36,948 bases of DNA from Palsa-872 sp036495195 (GTDB lineage Bacteria; Chloroflexota; Dormibacteria; Dormibacterales; Dormibacteraceae). The position numbers were made by a program, and so were the translations under genes. The DNA lies in assembly GCA_036495195.1 (NCBI GenBank), contig DASXNH010000192.1, forward strand, positions 1 through 36,948, in the 5' to 3' direction. The notes beneath the pieces are model-generated. The model was not told the origin of the DNA. It made no database searches and worked only from the letters and a program-made list of their open reading frames with translations. Positions 8,492 to 16,795 of this stretch are shown here, one piece after another. How positions within the stretch are numbered: position 1 is the stretch's first letter; every line of letters starts with the position of its first letter.

Positions 8492-9094
8492 GTGCTGAAG
8501 CCCCCCGACTCGCCAAGCCAGTACGAACCCGGCTCGGCAGCGGACTTCGACCGCCTCTATCGCAACGCCTACCCGCGTGTCTATCGAACCCTGGTCGCCA
8601 TCCTGGCCGACCCCGCCGAAGCCGAAGACTGCGCTCAGGATGCCTTCGTGCACGCCTTCAAAGCCTGGAAACGCTGGCGCCCGGATGCCCCGGCCGAGGC
8701 GTGGATACACCGAATCGCCGTCAACTCGGCGATCTCCTACCGGCGCCGGGCGCGCCTGAGATCGGTCGGCGAGGTGATCAGGCGGCTGGGCCATCCCTCC
8801 CCAGGCAAGGACCCTGCCGACGTCGCTGCTCAGCCAGACCTGCTGGGAGCCCTGCGCACCCTGCCGCCCAAGCTGGCCGCGGCGATCGTGCTGCGGCACT
8901 ACCACGGGTACAACAACCGCCAGATCGCGGCCTCCCTGGGGGTGTCGGAGCGGACAGTGGGCGCCCGTTTGCGACAGGCGACTGAGCGCCTTCGCGCCAC
9001 GCTGGGACCTGAGATCGCACTCGGCGCCTTCTCACTTGACGCGCCAGTAGCGTTGTCTTCCCGCACAGAGCAAGAGATTTATGCCGATACCTAA
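8492..9094 (+). CDS. ECF-family (sigma-70 group 4) RNA polymerase sigma factor
   Basis: A 200-residue sigma factor. Region 2 spans about residues 15-85 (YPRVYRTLVAIL, AEDCAQDAFVHAFKAW, AWIHRIAVNSAISYRRR). Region 4 spans about 118-170 (LRTLPPKLAAAIVLRHYHGYNNRQIAASLGV, then a helix-turn-helix). The frame is open upstream to 8360, but region 2 begins soon after GTG at 8492 and that GTG has a -10 box at leaderless distance. The next gene, a membrane protein, overlaps by 14 nt as anti-sigma genes usually do. Target promoters are unknown. Confidence 0.88.
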   Translation: MLKPPDSPSQYEPGSAADFDRLYRNAYPRVYRTLVAILADPAEAEDCAQDAFVHAFKAWKRWRPDAPAEAWIHRIAVNSAISYRRRARLRSVGEVIRRLGHPSPGKDPADVAAQPDLLGALRTLPPKLAAAIVLRHYHGYNNRQIAASLGVSERTVGARLRQATERLRATLGPEIALGAFSLDAPVALSSRTEQEIYADT

Positions 9095-9608
9095 CGAAGA
9101 AATGCTTGGCCCTGGCCTCGAGAGTCGACTGAAAGCCGCGCTCGACGAGGTGGTTCCGCCTTCCCCGGCGCTCTCGAGCGCGCGCTACCGAATGGGCCCA
9201 GCCAAGAGCTTCAGCAGGGCATGGCGCTTTGCGCCGGCCCTCGTCGCGATCGCCGCTGCGGGCGCGGCTCTGACGGCCACCGCGGCCACAGGCAGCCCGA
9301 ATCCAGCGATCTGGCGGGACCGCGCCGGAACCGTGATCCAGAATGTCAGCCACTTTCCGGGCCCAAGCCCGAAGTCTGTGCCGCGCGCGAAGCCCGCTCC
9401 ACGCGTGAGCCCGACTGGCGAGGGGAGCATTCCAGCCCACCCCACGCCATCCAGCGGACGCCCGAAGCCGACCTCGGAGCCGACAGACAGGCCGGAGCCG
9501 CCGCCGAGCCCGGAGCCTACGGACCCGCCGGAGCCCACCCCGACCCCAGACCCGTCGCTAGGATCCGGTCCCGATCCGTCCCCGTCACCAGATGGCGCCA
9601 GCGGCTGA
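9081..9608 (+). CDS. Single-pass membrane protein with Pro-rich exterior, putative anti-sigma partner
   Basis: 175 residues in three parts. An N-terminal cytoplasmic segment of ~45 residues contains LESRLKAALDEVVPPSPAL. One membrane helix lies at about 48-70 (FAPALVAIAAAGAALTATAA). An extracytoplasmic tail from about 95 is dominated by Pro, Ser, Glu and Asp (repeated PEPT, PDPS). The gene overlaps the sigma gene by 14 nt, so an anti-sigma role is likely by context. No HxxxCxxC zinc motif is present, so it is not a classical ZAS anti-sigma factor. It could instead be a wall-spanning protein controlled by that sigma. Confidence 0.7.
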   Translation: MPIPNEEMLGPGLESRLKAALDEVVPPSPALSSARYRMGPAKSFSRAWRFAPALVAIAAAGAALTATAATGSPNPAIWRDRAGTVIQNVSHFPGPSPKSVPRAKPAPRVSPTGEGSIPAHPTPSSGRPKPTSEPTDRPEPPPSPEPTDPPEPTPTPDPSLGSGPDPSPSPDGASG

Positions 9609-9692
9609 ACGGAGGGCCTTCCGACTTTCAGCGACGAGAGCGTTATTAGCATCGACCGGCCCAAAAACCGGCATACCGAGGAGGAACTCGAA

Positions 9693-10154
9693 TTGCGTAG
9701 AACGGGAATCATCAAGGTTGGAGCTGCCACAGTCGCGGCAGGGGCAGGCCTGGTTCTGGCACTGACGTCAGTTATGGCCCACACCTCGCAGTCAGTGGCG
9801 CTTCACGTGCCGAGCAAGTCCGGGGTGGCGAGCCTCATGAACGCCATCGAGGACAAGCAGGACGCCGCCCAGGCGAGTGCACAGCTGGCGGCTGAGCAGA
9901 AGAAGGCGGCAAAGCTTGCCGCGAGGATTCAGTTCGAGGCGGCGCAGGCCGCGGAAGAAGCCGCTGAGTCGTCGACGACCGAGGCGGCCGAGGACTCGAC
10001 CGCCACCGGCACCGAGACCGACACCGACACCGACACCGACACTGACACCACCGAAGTGGACACCGACACCGACCAGACACAGGACGGGCCGGGCGACACG
10101 ACCGACACGCAGGACACGACCGACACGCAGTCGGGCGACCAATCAGGCGACTAA
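9693..10154 (+). CDS. Secreted or membrane-anchored coiled-coil protein with Asp-Thr repeats
   Basis: 153 residues. The N-terminus RRTGIIKVGAATVAAGAGLVLALTSVMA is a signal peptide or anchor. Residues ~48-95 are Ala/Glu/Lys/Gln-rich and likely helical or coiled coil. The rest is low complexity, almost only Asp, Thr, Gly, Gln and Ser, and very acidic. The start is TTG at 9693-9695 with a perfect AGGAGG at 9679-9684, 8 nt upstream; this strong site decides the start. No known family. It follows the sigma/membrane pair and ends at a strong terminator, so it may belong to that surface module. Confidence 0.75.
   Translation: MRRTGIIKVGAATVAAGAGLVLALTSVMAHTSQSVALHVPSKSGVASLMNAIEDKQDAAQASAQLAAEQKKAAKLAARIQFEAAQAAEEAAESSTTEAAEDSTATGTETDTDTDTDTDTTEVDTDTDQTQDGPGDTTDTQDTTDTQSGDQSGD
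10014..10049 (+). repeat. Hexanucleotide repeat (GACACC)n encoding Asp-Thr
   Basis: Six 6-bp units (GAGACC, three GACACC, GACACT, GACACC) in frame; after a short break (GAAGTG) two more units follow. Slippage would change length in whole residues. Confidence 0.85.
10095..10130 (+). repeat. Perfect 18-bp tandem duplication
   Basis: GACACGACCGACACGCAG occurs twice without change (10095-10112, 10113-10130) and adds six residues per copy to the acidic tail. Confidence 0.85.
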
Positions 10155-10167
10155 CTAAACAGTTTCG

Positions 10168-10209
10168 GGAGAAAGGGTCGGTTCCCTACCCGGCCCTTTC
10201 TCCATTTAT
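10168..10209 (+). terminator. Strong intrinsic terminator after the Asp-Thr repeat protein
   Basis: A 14-bp stem pairs 10168-10181 with 10190-10203 through one G-U pair. It has an 8-nt loop and is followed by ATTTAT. It lies between convergent genes. Confidence 0.8.
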
Positions 10210-10260
10210 GGGGAAAGCCCTGCCCCGTAGCGAGCCGGAGAAAAGAGGACCGGGCGTCGC

Positions 10261-11136
10261 CTACTGTGAGCGCCCTCTCCGCTGGACGAACTGAAAGCCG
10301 AACCGCCCCTTGACGCACAGGTGGCCGGCGGTGACGCTGTGGTCCAGCGGTGAGCTCACCTTCACGATCGAGTTGTCCTGCACGTGAAGTTCGAGCATGC
10401 AGCCCACGCCGCAGTACGGACAGACCGTCTCTGTCACTTTCTGCTGCGACTCGTCCCATGTATCGGCCTGGCGCATGTCGTACTCGCTCTTGAACATCAA
10501 TGCGCCGGTCGGACAGACGCCGATGCAGTTCCCGCAATACACACATGCGGACTCAGGCAGCTCGACGGCGAACTCCGTGGAAATATGCGCGTCGAAACCG
10601 CGACCCGCGACCCCGATCGCGAACGTGTTCTGCGCATCGATGCCACAGGCCTCGACGCATTTGTAGCAAAGGATGCAGCGCGAGTAGTCGCGCACGTAGA
10701 GGTCGTTGTCGATCTTCACAGGCTGCGCCACGGTGGCGGAGCCAGGACCGAACCGCTGAGGCTCGGCGCCGTACTGCGACATCCAACCGCGCACCTGCGG
10801 CCCACACAACGACATGTCGACAGACGAAGCGAGCATCTCGAGAACCATGCGACGGCTGTGTCGCACACGCTCCGAGTCTGTGCGCACCTTCATACCGGCC
10901 TCGACCTTCCGGGAGCAAGCGGGAACGAGGACGCGAGAGCCCTCGACCTCGACGACGCAGACACGACAAACGTTGACCGGTGTGAGGTTCTCCAGCTGGC
11001 ACAGCGTGGGCGTGTCGATGTTGAGGCCGCTGCAGGCCTCGAGGATCGTCGTGCCCTCGGTGACCTGGACCTCCTCACCGTCGACGTTGACGGCGACCAT
11101 GCGCCTGGGCAGCCCGACGAACACCCCGCTCGCCAC
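10261..11136 (-). CDS. Formate dehydrogenase iron-sulfur subunit (detached N-terminal domain of FdhA/FdsA)
   Basis: 291 residues that in NAD-linked formate dehydrogenases normally form the N-terminus of the alpha chain. A plant-type [2Fe-2S] domain has Cys46, 57, 60 and 74. Two [4Fe-4S] motifs follow (Cys154-157-160-164 and 198-201-204-208). Then comes the Mo-proximal [4Fe-4S] motif CPYCGVGC (Cys239, 242, 246 and 274) with HLCVKG, where Lys276 matches the lysine between cluster and cofactor. The His-Cys motif of NuoG-type proteins is degraded to DMSLC. The chain stops after FGFQFVQ, exactly where the molybdopterin domain should begin; that domain is a separate gene at 12979-14886. GTG at 11136 abuts the previous stop; ATG at 11100 fits the family start better. 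Confidence 0.9.
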   Translation of the reverse strand: MASGVFVGLPRRMVAVNVDGEEVQVTEGTTILEACSGLNIDTPTLCQLENLTPVNVCRVCVVEVEGSRVLVPACSRKVEAGMKVRTDSERVRHSRRMVLEMLASSVDMSLCGPQVRGWMSQYGAEPQRFGPGSATVAQPVKIDNDLYVRDYSRCILCYKCVEACGIDAQNTFAIGVAGRGFDAHISTEFAVELPESACVYCGNCIGVCPTGALMFKSEYDMRQADTWDESQQKVTETVCPYCGVGCMLELHVQDNSIVKVSSPLDHSVTAGHLCVKGRFGFQFVQRRGRSQ

Positions 11137-12978
11137 CTAATTCGTCCCAGCCATGTTCAGCTGGATCAGCCCTGAACCAATCGCATTGGCGGCAGTCTGC
11201 CCGAGCCCGCAGATCGATGCGTCGCGCATCGCGCGCGCGATGTCGCTGAGAAGCGCAATGTCCGTTTCGCGAAGGGACTGCGTGCGCTCGCTGAGAATTC
11301 TCTTGAGCGCCTCCTCCTGCCGCACGGTCCCGACGCGACACGGGACGCACTGCCCGCACGACTCGTCGCGAAAGAAACGGGCGATGCGAAGCAGAACCTG
11401 CTCGAGGTCGGCGGTGTCGTCGAATACGATCACCGCACCCGAGCCGAGCGTGGCACCGATCGCGCGAGTGCCCTCGAAGCTCAAAGGCACGTCGAGCTGC
11501 GACTCGGTGACAAAGGAGCCTGCGGCGCCACCGAGGAGCACGGCGCGCAAGGATCTGCCCTCGTGCAGCCCGCCCGCAAGCCGAATGAGCTCGCGGAGGG
11601 TGGTGCCCATCGAGACTTCATAAAGGCCCGGGACGCGCACGTGGCCGGAGAGGCAGAAGAGCCTGGTGCCCGCGGACTCAGGCGTGCCGGCCTTGGCGTA
11701 CTCCGCGCTGCCGTGGTTGAGGATCTCGAGCACGTTGGCCAGCGTCTCCACGTTGTTGACGAGCGTCGGCTGGCCGAAGAGGCCGACGGCGACAGGAAAG
11801 GGAGGCTTGTTGCGAGGCTCCCCCCTCTTCCCCTCGATGGAGTTGAAGAGCGCCGTCTCCTCACCGCAGATGTAGGCACCGGCTCCGCGCCGCACCTCGA
11901 TGTCGAAGGTCAATCCTGAGCCGGCAACGTCGGTGCCGAGAAACCCTTTGGCTCGCGCCTGCGCAATCGCGTTCTCGATCATTTTGCGCGCGGTCGGATA
12001 TTCGGTGCGGACGTAAAGGTAACCCTGCTGGCAACCCGTCGCGAGGGCGGCGATGGTCATGCCCTCGACCACGGCGAAAGGATCGGACTCCATCAGGACG
12101 CGATCTTTGAATGTGCCTGGCTCTGATTCGTCGGCATTGCAAACCATGAAGTGAGGACGGGCCGTGGCTTTGGCCACCGCGTCCCACTTGCGTCCGGTCG
12201 GAAACGCGGCCCCGCCGCGGCCCAGCAGCTTCGCGTCGGTGACCTCGCGAATCACACCTTCCGGGCCGAGCTCCAGCGCATGCCGCAGCGCGGTGTATCC
12301 GCCCGCCTGCACGTAGCTACCAAAGCTTTCAGGGTCAACCACACCGACGCGGCGAAGCAACCGCAAACCGTCGTGGGGCTGCTGCACAGCAGGTTCAGGG
12401 CCGGGCCAGGCGCCGGCGAGCACCGCGGTGATCGCCTCCTGACTGGCTGGGGCGACACGGGCTTCGGCGTGGTCGCCGCCGGCTCGCTCGATCAGCGCCG
12501 CGGGAGCGCGATCGCACAGCCCGAGGCATGGGCTGCGATACCACACCGCGGAACCCGAAGCGATGGGCGCTCCGGGGGGCCCAAAGTTTCTCTCCAGCGC
12601 CTCGCAAAGCACATCGGCTCCAGCGCATTTGCAGGCGATGTCGTCGCAAACGTGAACGGCGAGCGGCGGCCGCTCGTCGAGGGCGAACCGCGAATAGAAG
12701 CTGGCGACGCCATAAGCGTCAGCGGGCGGAATCGAAAGGCGCCTGCACGCGTACTCGAGCGCGCCGCGGCTGACCCAGCCGGCGTGATCCTGCACAGCGT
12801 GCAGCACGGGCAGCAGGAGGTGGCGGCGCGAGCGGGCGGCGCGGCCACCGTAGGCCAAATGATCGTCTGTCTCGACGCGTTCACCACCCTCCCAGAGGGA
12901 TTCCGGGGCTCCGAGGCATCCATCGACAGCAGCAATCTCCTCGGCTGTCGGCGGTCCCCCGGCGGTCCGTATGTCCAA
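11137..12978 (-). CDS. NuoE-NuoF fusion, NADH-binding diaphorase subunit of formate dehydrogenase
   Basis: 613 residues fusing two subunits usually encoded apart (FdsG and FdsB, or NuoE and NuoF). The NuoE part, about 50-165, is thioredoxin-like with [2Fe-2S] ligands Cys111, 116, 151 and 155. The NuoF part, about 200-610, has GRGGAAFPTGRKWD (NADH), CNADESEPGTFKDR and GAGAYICGEETAL (FMN), and a [4Fe-4S] site at Cys541, 544, 547 and 590. It should pass electrons between NAD and the Fe-S subunit. TTG at 12976-12978 follows the formate dehydrogenase stop with no gap, so translation is probably coupled. It lies between the two halves of the alpha subunit. Confidence 0.92.
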   Translation of the reverse strand: MDIRTAGGPPTAEEIAAVDGCLGAPESLWEGGERVETDDHLAYGGRAARSRRHLLLPVLHAVQDHAGWVSRGALEYACRRLSIPPADAYGVASFYSRFALDERPPLAVHVCDDIACKCAGADVLCEALERNFGPPGAPIASGSAVWYRSPCLGLCDRAPAALIERAGGDHAEARVAPASQEAITAVLAGAWPGPEPAVQQPHDGLRLLRRVGVVDPESFGSYVQAGGYTALRHALELGPEGVIREVTDAKLLGRGGAAFPTGRKWDAVAKATARPHFMVCNADESEPGTFKDRVLMESDPFAVVEGMTIAALATGCQQGYLYVRTEYPTARKMIENAIAQARAKGFLGTDVAGSGLTFDIEVRRGAGAYICGEETALFNSIEGKRGEPRNKPPFPVAVGLFGQPTLVNNVETLANVLEILNHGSAEYAKAGTPESAGTRLFCLSGHVRVPGLYEVSMGTTLRELIRLAGGLHEGRSLRAVLLGGAAGSFVTESQLDVPLSFEGTRAIGATLGSGAVIVFDDTADLEQVLLRIARFFRDESCGQCVPCRVGTVRQEEALKRILSERTQSLRETDIALLSDIARAMRDASICGLGQTAANAIGSGLIQLNMAGTN

Positions 12979-14886
12979 TTACTTAGCTGGGACCGGGACC
13001 AGCTTGTCGATCCGGATCGCGCTCGCCTTGAACTCGGCGGTGCCGGATTTGGGGTCGGTGGCGTCGATGGTCAGTACGTTGGTGGCGACCTGGTCCGGGA
13101 AATGCAGCGTCATGAACGCCAGGCCGGGCCGCAGCGAAGCGTCGAACCGAATTGGAACCTCAACCGACCCCCGCCGAGAGCTGACGCGCACCCTCTCGCC
13201 ATCGGCGATTCCGAGCCGCGCACCATCGGACGGCGAGATGAGGATCGCCTCGCGGGTGCGCAATGGCGACGTGTAGCCGCCGGTTTGCACGCCGGTGTTG
13301 AATGAATCGAGCCGCCTGCCGGTGGTGAGCCGGATCGGAAACTCGGGCGTAAGAAGGTCGACAGGCGGATCGTTCTCGACAGCGTGAAATGGCGCTGCGG
13401 GCCCGTCGATTGGGTCCTTCCAAAGCCGGGCGTGAAGAAACTCGGTCCCGGGATGGCTTTCGTCAGGACATGGCCACTGGATCCCACCCAGCTCATCGAG
13501 GCGGTGGTAGGACATGCCGGCGTGCATGGGGGAAAGGCTTCGGACCTCGTCCCAAACCTGCTCAGCGGTCGGGTGGCCCCAATCGGCTCCAAGCCGCCGA
13601 GCAAGCTCGCAGATGAGCTCGACGTCATCGCGGGCGGCGCCAGGAGGCTCGAGCGCGCGCCTCACGCGCTGCACGCGCCGCTCGCTGTTGGTGACGGTGC
13701 CTTCGGACTCGGCCCAGCCGGCAGCAGCGGGTAACACGACGCTCGCGAGCTCGGCGGTTTGGGTGAGGAAGATGTCCTGTACGACGAGGTGGTCGAGGCC
13801 GCTCAGGAGGCGGACCGCGCGAGTCTGGTCAGCTTCGCTTCGAGCGGGGTTCTCACCGATTATGTAGAGAGCCTTCAGCTCTTCGTGATCCATCGACTCG
13901 AACATCTCGCTCAGGTGGTAGCCCCTCGTCGCTGGAAATCTCGCACCGCCCCATGCGCTGGTGAACTTGGCGTGTATTGCGGGCTCCTCGAGGTCCTGGA
14001 AACCGGGGAATCGGGCTGGGATGGCGCCCATATCACCGCCGCCCTGGACGTTGTTCTGCCCGCGTAGGGGATTCAAGCCGCAGGCGAACCGGCCAACTTT
14101 GCCGGTGAGAAGTGCGAGGTTGATGAGGGACAGGACGTTGTCGGTGGCGTTGTGATGCTCGGTGATGCCGAGCGTCCAGCAGATCATTCCGGTCTGCGCC
14201 CGGCCGTATGCCAACGCGACCTCCTCGATCGCAGCCGCAGGCACGCCAGTCTCACGCTCAGCGCGCTCCAACGTGTAGGCCTCGACACATCGAGCGAACT
14301 CGTCGTACCCGCTCGTCGCACGTGCGATGAAGCCGGTGTCGGCAAGTCCTTCGTGGATGATCACGCGCGCCATCGCGTTCGCCAGCGAGATGTCACTGCC
14401 AACGTCGAGGCCAAGCCATACATCAGCCCACTCCGCGGAACCAGTGCGCCGAGGATCGACAGCGATGAGCTTGGCGCCGCTGCGAACGCCACGCAGCAGG
14501 TGATGAAAGAAGATGGGGTGTGTCTCGCGAGCGTTCGAGCCCCAGAGGATCACCAGGTCGGTCTGCTCAACCTCGCGATAAGACGAGGTCCCCCCTCCGG
14601 CTCCGAACACTGTCGCCAGACCGGCGACGCTTGGCGCGTGTCAAGTCCGATTGCAGCTGTCGACGTTGTTGCTGCCCATGACGACGCGGGTGAACTTCTG
14701 CGCCATGTAGTTCATCTCGTTGGTGGTCTTGGAACAGCTGAACATTCCAAACCCATTCGGCCCCAAAGCGCGAGCCTTGGCAAACCCGGCCGACGCCCGA
14801 TCCAGAGCCTCATCCCACGACGCAGGCCGCAAGCGACCACCCTCACGCACCAACGGTTGGGTCAGGCGCTGGAGCCCGTCATCCAT
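12979..14886 (-). CDS. Formate dehydrogenase catalytic subunit (molybdopterin), selenoprotein with in-frame TGA
   Basis: Oxidises formate to CO2 at a bis-MGD molybdenum or tungsten centre. The frame is continuous from 14886 to 12979 apart from one TGA at 14641-14643. That TGA falls exactly at the catalytic Sec/Cys position: NNVDSCNRT-U-HAPSVAGL, residue 82 of 635. A SECIS-type hairpin follows it. Later motifs fit the family: VILWGSNARETHP, AVDPRRTGSAEWAD, LNPLRGQNNVQGGGDMG, and a C-terminal MopB-binding domain from about 515 (RLTTGRRLDSFNTG). The chain lacks the N-terminal [4Fe-4S] domain, which is encoded at 10261-11136. ATG at 14884-14886 (MDDGLQRLTQPLVR) is the family-like start; the frame is open to TTG 14964. 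Reading the TGA as a stop would give two useless fragments. Confidence 0.93.
14603..14643 (-). promoter_or_regulatory. Bacterial SECIS element directing selenocysteine at TGA 14641-14643
   Basis: On the coding strand a perfect 6-bp stem GTCGCC/GGCGAC (14628-14623 / 14617-14612) closes a GGUCU apical loop (14622-14618). A lower stem pairs CCAA with UU-c-GG across an internal loop. The loop begins 18 nt after the UGA. The E. coli fdhF SECIS, as I recall it, has the same loop and the same 18-nt spacing. Confidence 0.9.
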
Positions 14887-14897
14887 CGCAGACACAC

Positions 14898-14903
14898 AAT
14901 ATA
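14898..14903 (-). promoter_or_regulatory. -10 box TATATT for the formate dehydrogenase operon
   Basis: TATATT on the minus strand ends 11 nt before ATG 14886, implying a 5' leader of only a few bases. It supports that start over TTG 14964, which lies upstream of it. Confidence 0.4.
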
Positions 14904-15007
14904 GGGAAGGCGCGGGCCCAAGCCGCCCACCGCAATCGGGGGCGCCCGTCCCACCACATCGCAACAGCTCCAGCGTCGCCGCACCCCGCCGGCCCCACTC
15001 GCGTATG

Positions 15008-15013
15008 TAAGCT
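15008..15013 (+). promoter_or_regulatory. -10 box TAAGCT for the DHFR-like gene
   Basis: A TANNNT hexamer ends 6 nt before ATG 15020. The overlapping TATGTA at 15004-15009 is an alternative. Confidence 0.45.
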
Positions 15014-15019
15014 CAATCC

Positions 15020-15586
15020 ATGGGAAAACTAGTGGTCACCGAATTCATCACCCTTGACGGCGTCATCGAAAACCCACCTGGCTGGTCCTTCGACTTCAGC
15101 ACCGGCGACGAGGGCCAGGAGTACAAGGGCACCGAGCTCAAGACCGCCGACGCCCAGCTCCTGGGCCGCATCACGTACCAGCACTTCGCCCAGGCCTGGC
15201 CCAGCATGGAAGGCACGGGCTGGTTTGGGGAAAAGATGAACGGCATGCCGAAGTACGTGGTCTCGACAACGCTCAAGGACGAGGACGCCACGTGGAACAA
15301 CTCAACAGTCATTCGCAGCGACATCGAGGGCCACGTCAAGAAACTGAAGAAGGAAGTGGACGGAGACATCCTCGTGGCCGGCAGCGCCAACCTCATCCAA
15401 ACCCTGGCCAAGCACAACCTCGTGGACGAGTACCACCTGATGGTCTACCCCATCGTCCTGGGCGGCGGCAAGCGGCTCTTCCAGGAGGGCTTACCAAGAA
15501 CAGATCTCAAGCTCGTCGACACCCAGCACGTGGGTCCAGATGGCGTAACGATCCTCACCTACCGCGCGAAACCCGTTTCCGCGTAG
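15020..15586 (+). CDS. Dihydrofolate reductase-family protein (RibD C-terminal domain)
   Basis: 188 residues forming one RibD-C/DHFR-like domain. Visible are the strand VVTEFITLDGVIENP, LLGRITYQHF (pyridine-nucleotide side), KYVVSTTL, GDILVAGSANLIQTL and YPIVLGGGKRLF near the C-terminus. Such stand-alone proteins are common in soil bacteria. They use NADPH, but true folate or riboflavin activity is usually unproven, so the substrate cannot be named. Nothing links it to the formate dehydrogenase operon apart from a shared 133-bp divergent promoter region. Confidence 0.88.
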   Translation: MGKLVVTEFITLDGVIENPPGWSFDFSTGDEGQEYKGTELKTADAQLLGRITYQHFAQAWPSMEGTGWFGEKMNGMPKYVVSTTLKDEDATWNNSTVIRSDIEGHVKKLKKEVDGDILVAGSANLIQTLAKHNLVDEYHLMVYPIVLGGGKRLFQEGLPRTDLKLVDTQHVGPDGVTILTYRAKPVSA

Positions 15587-15607
15587 GACCGGGGCGCGGG
15601 CAGCGGC

Positions 15608-16789
15608 CTACCCGCGATTTGCGGAAATAAAGTCCCCGATCTGCTTCAACCCGCGCTTGAGCTCATCCTCCGACTGTGTGTAAGCGAGCCGGATGTACCC
15701 CTTGCCGGCAGCCCCAAACGCGGTCCCCGGCAGCACCGCCACCCCCGCCTCAGTCAGCAACCGATCAGCCAGCTCCCGTTCGTCAAACCCCGTCTCCTTG
15801 ATGTTCGGAAACGCGTAGAACGAGCCCTGAGGCCGCGCGCACCGCACCCCCGGTATCGCGTTCAGCCCATCCACTACCAGATTGCGCCGGTGCTCGAACA
15901 CCTTGACCATCCTGTGCACCGCGTGCTCCGACTCAGGCGCGCTCAGCGCCTCAATCGCCGCCATCTGCGTGAACCCAGCTGCACACGATGACGAGTTGAT
16001 CATCAGCTGGTCGAGCTTTGCGGCCAGCGCCTTGGGCGCGACCGCGTAGCCCAACCGCCACCCCGTCATCGCATACGACTTGGACAAGCCATCCATCAAC
16101 ACCGTGCGCTCTCTCATCCCAGGCTGCGACAGGGGGGACACGTGTTGGAACCCGTAAACGAGCTGGCTGTAGATCTCATCCGACACCACCAACAGGTCGT
16201 GCTTGTGCGCCAGCTCGCACACGAACGCGACATCCTCCTCGGTGAGTATCCCCCCGGTGGGGTTCTGCGGCGTATTGATGATCAACATCCTCGTCTTGGG
16301 CGTGACCAGACTCTCGAGCTGATCGAGGTCCATGCGGAATCCCGTCTCCTCCCGCAACGTGACGTACTTGGGCACGCCCCCGATGAAGTTGACCTGCGAC
16401 GCGTAGGCGGGATAGGCCGGGTCGGGAATGATCACCTCATCCCCAGGCTCGATGCAGGCAAGGAGCGTGAACAAAAGGACATTCTTCGAGCCGGGCACGA
16501 GCACGACGTCAGTCGGATCGATCTCGACCTTGAGCGTGCGCGACACGAATCCCGCGACCGCCTCCCTGGCCTCCATGATCCCGCTCGCGGGCGTGTAGTG
16601 CGTGTAGCCGTTCTGCATCGCCGAGATGCCCGCCTCCACGATGTTGTCCGGCGTGGCAAAGTCCGGCTCGCCAATCTCGAGGTGCACGATCTTCTTGCCC
16701 TCGGCCTCGAGCTTCCGCGCCTTGGCGAGCACGACAAACGCGCCCTCGGTCCCCAACCTCGACATACGCTCCGCGAACTTGATGCTCAC
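15608..16789 (-). CDS. PLP-dependent aminotransferase, class I (aspartate aminotransferase-like)
   Basis: 393 residues, fold type I. Motifs are IGEPDFATP, YTPASGIMEAREA, PDPAYPAY, NTPQNPTG (cofactor ring contact), SDEIYSQL, and DGLSKSYAMTGWRLGY with Lys237 as the PLP lysine; the C-terminus has GYIRLAY. The family includes aspartate, aromatic and other amino-acid aminotransferases, and substrate cannot be read from sequence. GTG at 16787-16789 lies 6 nt after TATGCT, indicating a leaderless mRNA. It may have its own promoter, since the upstream SDR gene is 128 nt away. Confidence 0.92.
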   Translation of the reverse strand: MSIKFAERMSRLGTEGAFVVLAKARKLEAEGKKIVHLEIGEPDFATPDNIVEAGISAMQNGYTHYTPASGIMEAREAVAGFVSRTLKVEIDPTDVVLVPGSKNVLLFTLLACIEPGDEVIIPDPAYPAYASQVNFIGGVPKYVTLREETGFRMDLDQLESLVTPKTRMLIINTPQNPTGGILTEEDVAFVCELAHKHDLLVVSDEIYSQLVYGFQHVSPLSQPGMRERTVLMDGLSKSYAMTGWRLGYAVAPKALAAKLDQLMINSSSCAAGFTQMAAIEALSAPESEHAVHRMVKVFEHRRNLVVDGLNAIPGVRCARPQGSFYAFPNIKETGFDERELADRLLTEAGVAVLPGTAFGAAGKGYIRLAYTQSEDELKRGLKQIGDFISANRG

Positions 16790-16795
16790 GTACGA

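Noticed and set aside
10014..10130. Short tandem repeats as a possible CRISPR array
   Set aside because: Units are 6 and 18 bp without unique spacers and encode an in-frame Asp-Thr tail.
12151..13305. 384-codon plus-strand open frame
   Set aside because: It is opposite the NuoE-NuoF fusion and the FDH 3' end, which carry full cofactor motifs.
14641..14643. TGA as a nonsense mutation that makes the formate dehydrogenase a pseudogene
   Set aside because: It lies exactly at the Sec position, is followed by a canonical SECIS hairpin, and the rest of the frame is intact.
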